Of a DNA stretch of 64,000 nucleotides, positions 60,822 to 64,000 are shown one piece after another (position 1 is the first letter of the stretch; each line of letters begins with the position of its first letter). The notes under the pieces were generated by a model. That model was given only the letters and a program-made list of their open reading frames with translations, was not told where the DNA came from and made no database searches. The translations under genes were made by a program, and so were the position numbers. The DNA is from Lysinibacillus cavernae (GTDB lineage Bacteria > Bacillota > Bacilli > Bacillales_A > Planococcaceae). The stretch lies in the NCBI RefSeq assembly GCF_009724685.1, contig NZ_WMEF01000012.1, forward strand, positions 62,001-126,000, given 5' to 3'.

Positions 60822-60883
60822 AACAATATCCTCCTAATTTTTATCGTGCTTACCACGAACTAACTTGCTTCTATAAGATTACT

Positions 60884-60927
60884 AGAGTTAGGTCTTACTT
60901 GGTGAGTAAGGTTCTCGACCTAACTCT
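60884..60927 (-). other. Intercistronic hairpin between purN and purH
   Basis: 11-bp outer arms AGAGTTAGGTC/GACCTAACTCT with an inner TTACT/AGTAA stem. No T-run on the minus strand. Similar in role to the purH-purD hairpin. Confidence 0.6.
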
Positions 60928-60935
60928 TCCTTCAG

Positions 60936-61505
60936 TTATTGTAATAATTGCTGTAAAGCCTTTGTATATAATAGATGCTCTTGCTTATGAATTTCAGCTT
61001 CTGTTGCCTCTCGATTCCCTTCAATGACAAGTACAGCAGCCTGCGCGATAATCGGGCCAGTATCCATCCCTTCATCAACAAAATGCACGGTTACACCTGT
61101 AATCTTCACACCATGGTTGATTGCCTGTCCAATGGCGTCCTTCCCAGGGAATGCTGGCAATAATGAAGGATGAATATTAACAATTCGTTGCGGAAAGGCG
61201 GCTAATAATACGTCACTAATTAATCGCATATACCCTGCAAGCACAATCCATTTCACATCGCGTTTACGTAAAGCTTCGATAATAGCTGTCTCATAAGCTG
61301 CCTTCGATGCGAACTCTTTTGGGTTTAATGCTAACACAGGAATCCCAAAGTTTTCAGCACGTGTCATTACAAATGCCCCAGGCTTATCTGTCACCACTAG
61401 TTCAACCTTTGCATGCAGTTCACCGCATTCAATGGCCTCTTGAATGGCTTGAAAATTACTACCGCTGCCTGATGCAAACACGGCGATTTTTGTTGGTGCA
61501 GTCAT
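60936..61505 (-). CDS. purN: Phosphoribosylglycinamide formyltransferase
   Basis: 189 aa. GART formyltransferase with KIAVFASGSGSNFQAI, the catalytic NIHPSLLPAFPGKDA, GVTVHFVDEGMDTGPII. Its ATG overlaps the purM stop by one base (TAATG). Confidence 0.97.
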   Translation of the reverse strand: MTAPTKIAVFASGSGSNFQAIQEAIECGELHAKVELVVTDKPGAFVMTRAENFGIPVLALNPKEFASKAAYETAIIEALRKRDVKWIVLAGYMRLISDVLLAAFPQRIVNIHPSLLPAFPGKDAIGQAINHGVKITGVTVHFVDEGMDTGPIIAQAAVLVIEGNREATEAEIHKQEHLLYTKALQQLLQ

Positions 61506-62560
61506 TACACTAAACTCCCATCATGTGAGCCATTGAATACTACTCCTTCACCTTCTACAACGCGACCAATTGTATAAGCTTTTTCTCCATTTGATTCTAC
61601 TGCAGCGATTACTTTATCAACTTCATCTGCTGGAACAGCTATCACAAAACCAATACCCATGTTAAATACATTATATAAATCTTTATCTTCTAACTGACCT
61701 TTATCTTTTAGGAAGTCAAAAATACGTAATACTGGCCAAGAACCTAGGTCTATTTCAGTTGCTAGTCCTTCTGGCATCATACGTGGTAGATTTTCATAGA
61801 AACCTCCACCCGTAACATGTGCACAACCATGTACATCTGCTGCCTTTAAAGCTGCTAATACTGGCTTAGCATATAGCTTTGTTGGTACTAGAAGCGCCTC
61901 ACCGATTGGCCCTAAATCTTCATAGCCTTCTACAATGGCATCCACCGCATAATCATGATCTGCAAAGACAATTTTACGTACTAAAGAATAACCGTTTGAA
62001 TGTACACCACTTGATGCAATCCCAACAAGCACATCGCCTTCTACAATTTTTTCACCTGTAACAATGGCAGATTTTTCACAAGCACCTACTGCAAAGCCAG
62101 CTAAATCATATTCATCTTCTTCATAAAGTCCAGGCATTTCCGCAGTTTCTCCACCTATTAGTGCCGCACCAGATTGCACACAGCCATCTGCAACACCTTT
62201 AACAATTTGTTCGATTTTTGCAGGCTCTGCTTTTCCAAGAGCTACATAGTCTAAAAAGTACAGTGGTTCCGCTCCTTGTGCAACAATATCATTGACACAC
62301 ATTGCTACACAGTCAACACCAATTGTATCGTGCTTATCTACCATGAAGGCTAACTTTAACTTTGTTCCTACACCATCAGTACCTGAAATAAGAACAGGTT
62401 CTTTAAGATGAAGTTCTGACAAGTCAAACATGCCACCAAAGCCACCGAACGTTCCCATTACACCTAGACGGTTCGTACGTTCAACGTGAGACTTCATTCG
62501 TTTTACGGCTTCATAGCCCGCTTCAATATTTACACCTGCTTGTTCATATGCCTTTGACAC
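61505..62560 (-). CDS. purM: Phosphoribosylformylglycinamidine cyclo-ligase
   Basis: 351 aa from the GTG at 62560, 8 nt after GGAGG; the ATG at 62584 lies upstream of that site. PurM features: [65 protein letters not shown]. Produces AIR. Confidence 0.97.
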   Translation of the reverse strand: MSKAYEQAGVNIEAGYEAVKRMKSHVERTNRLGVMGTFGGFGGMFDLSELHLKEPVLISGTDGVGTKLKLAFMVDKHDTIGVDCVAMCVNDIVAQGAEPLYFLDYVALGKAEPAKIEQIVKGVADGCVQSGAALIGGETAEMPGLYEEDEYDLAGFAVGACEKSAIVTGEKIVEGDVLVGIASSGVHSNGYSLVRKIVFADHDYAVDAIVEGYEDLGPIGEALLVPTKLYAKPVLAALKAADVHGCAHVTGGGFYENLPRMMPEGLATEIDLGSWPVLRIFDFLKDKGQLEDKDLYNVFNMGIGFVIAVPADEVDKVIAAVESNGEKAYTIGRVVEGEGVVFNGSHDGSLV

Positions 62561-62652
62561 GCAGAGTTCCTCCTTATTATCCAAATCGCCTAATTATCCT
62601 AGAAAATGTTGTACAGCCTTCTAGATATCACTAATCCGTTGCGATGGTTTTC

Positions 62653-64000
62653 TTAACGTAATAGTTCTTTTTCATGTGGTAAGATGGTATCCGGGAAAAT
62701 CTCAGTTGGATATTTACCTGTAAAGCAAGCTAGGCAAAGTCCACGGTTGTCATCTTCATATGGTCGTGCAATTGTCTCTACCATACCTTCAACAGAAAGG
62801 AACGTCAGAGAATCCGCACCGATTGTTTCACGAATCTCATCTACTTTATGACTAGAAGCAATAAGTTCTTCATGTGTTGATGTATCAATGCCATAATAAC
62901 AAGGATTTGTCATTGGGGGTGAAGAAATCACAACATGAACCTCTGCAGCGCCAGCATCTTTTAACATTTTGACAATACGACGTGATGTTGTGCCTCGTAC
63001 AATGGAATCGTCCACCATTACTACTCGTTTACCCTTTACGACTTGAACAACTGGTGAAAGCTTCATTTTCACACCACGTTCACGTAATTCTTGTGTCGGC
63101 TGAATAAAAGTACGACCAACATATCGGTTTTTAATAAGACCTAGTTCATAAGGAATACCACTTTCTTCTGCAAAACCAATCGCTGCTGAAATACTTGAAT
63201 CAGGTACACCTGTTACAACATCAGCCTCGATATGCGCACATTCACGGGCAAGCTGTTTCCCCATACGTTTACGTGCCATATGAACGTTAATACCGTCAAT
63301 ATCCGAATCAGGACGTGCTAAATATACATACTCCATCGCACACATAGAACGTTTCTCCATATCAGCAAAACGATCTGATTTTACACCCTCATCGTTAATA
63401 ATGATTAACTCTCCTGGCTCAACAGAACGAACGAATTCTGCGCCAATTAAATCAAATGCACAAGTTTCAGAAGCTACCACCCAGCCATCTCCTAGCTTTC
63501 CAAGAGATAGAGGACGTAAACCATGTGGATCACGTGCAACAAGCATTTCATCCTTTGTCATAATTAAGAAAGAGTACGCACCCTTTAATAAAGAAAGGGC
63601 ATTTTTCACCTTCGCACGGAATGGTGAGTGCGAGCTTTTCTTAATAAGATGCGCCAGCACTTCTGTATCAGAGCTAGAATGAAAAATACTACCTTGACGC
63701 TCCAAATACTGTTTTAAATGTGTCGCATTGACTAAGTTACCGTTATGGGCAATTGAAAGGCTACCAGTTGAGGAATGGAATAATAATGGCTGTACGTTTT
63801 CGATACCACCACCACCAGCAGTCGTATAACGGACATGCGCAATAGCTGCTTTGCCGTTTACTGCCTTTAATTTATCTTCGTTGAAAACATCATTAACTAG
63901 TCCTTCGCCTTTCACCGCGCGAAGATGCTGTCCGTCTGAAACGACGATTCCAGCCCCTTCTTGTCCACGGTGTTGAAGAGCATGAAGCCCGTAATAGCTA
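62653..64000 (-). CDS. purF: Amidophosphoribosyltransferase, 5' end cut by the window
   Basis: About 449 aa are present. The reading frame stays open to the window edge, beginning in YYGLHALQHRGQEGAGIVVS, so the catalytic Cys and start codon lie beyond. Glutaminase part: HVRYTTAGGG and HNGNLVN; PRPP part: VVMVDDSIVRGTTSRRIV. Cysteines of the Bacillus-type iron-sulfur cluster appear in MCAMEYVYLARPDS, PCYYGID and LCLACFTGKYP. First committed step of purine synthesis. A GTG at 63913-63915 is internal, not the start. Confidence 0.96.
   Translation of the reverse strand, partial: SYYGLHALQHRGQEGAGIVVSDGQHLRAVKGEGLVNDVFNEDKLKAVNGKAAIAHVRYTTAGGGGIENVQPLLFHSSTGSLSIAHNGNLVNATHLKQYLERQGSIFHSSSDTEVLAHLIKKSSHSPFRAKVKNALSLLKGAYSFLIMTKDEMLVARDPHGLRPLSLGKLGDGWVVASETCAFDLIGAEFVRSVEPGELIIINDEGVKSDRFADMEKRSMCAMEYVYLARPDSDIDGINVHMARKRMGKQLARECAHIEADVVTGVPDSSISAAIGFAEESGIPYELGLIKNRYVGRTFIQPTQELRERGVKMKLSPVVQVVKGKRVVMVDDSIVRGTTSRRIVKMLKDAGAAEVHVVISSPPMTNPCYYGIDTSTHEELIASSHKVDEIRETIGADSLTFLSVEGMVETIARPYEDDNRGLCLACFTGKYPTEIFPDTILPHEKELLR

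Overview
This window looks like chromosomal DNA from a low-GC, spore-forming Bacillaceae/Planococcaceae Firmicute, most likely Lysinibacillus or a close relative. The basis is strong GGAGG ribosome binding sites, sporulation genes (spoVR, yhbH, prkA, lytH, SASPs), and a gene order from 42 to 64 kb that matches the Bacillus subtilis pur-yer-gat-yef segment. I found no rRNA, tRNA or CRISPR array.

Layout. 0-8.9 kb: a cut lipoprotein gene, an acyl-CoA synthetase, a phosphoesterase, a globin-coupled chemoreceptor, a tandem DUF305 protein, a run of small genes including a Cys-rich CWC protein too short for usual ORF cutoffs, a YkuD L,D-transpeptidase and an RNase J. 9-11.8 kb: a solitary half-size HsdS-like gene divergent from an XRE regulator, a radical SAM/SPASM protein and an Asn/Gly-rich protein. 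11.9-17.8 kb: a sporulation block with spoVR, yhbH, prkA and divergent lytH; prkA appears to start at ATT. 18-25 kb: chemoreceptors, one of which heads an overlapping MCP-SDR-symporter operon behind a cyclic-di-GMP-I riboswitch. 25-29.6 kb: DUF1456, an alpha/beta SASP, an MFS transporter behind a PyrR-type attenuator, a YceG-like/trypsin fusion, and gene debris.

29.7-34.5 kb holds the glycerol regulon in the order glpD-glpP-glpF-glpK, with leader terminators of the GlpP type before glpD and glpF. 35.2-37.5 kb is an AT-rich scar of an integrative element at the 3' end of rlmCD: a 27-bp direct repeat, a second diverged rlmCD end, two C-terminal fragments that look like serine recombinase, a nuclease-fragment-like ORF, and one intact cargo gene (PD-(D/E)xK-like plus SEC-C). 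38.8-42 kb: two copies of an intergenic repeat and a cytochrome bd operon with cydS and an extra 31-aa membrane ORF before cydA. 42.4-57.2 kb: dgkB, a thioredoxin-like gene, gatCAB, camS, ligA, pcrA, pcrB, yerC, yerB and yerA. 57.4 kb: a DUF2892 gene. 58-64 kb: the distal pur operon purF-purM-purN-purH-purD, with purF cut by the window edge.

The main points for a second look are the rlmCD island and its cargo, the ATT start of prkA, the PyrR-controlled MFS transporter, the c-di-GMP riboswitch operon, the YceG-protease fusion and the small membrane ORFs of the cyd operon. All family calls are from reading motifs by eye; no database search was run.
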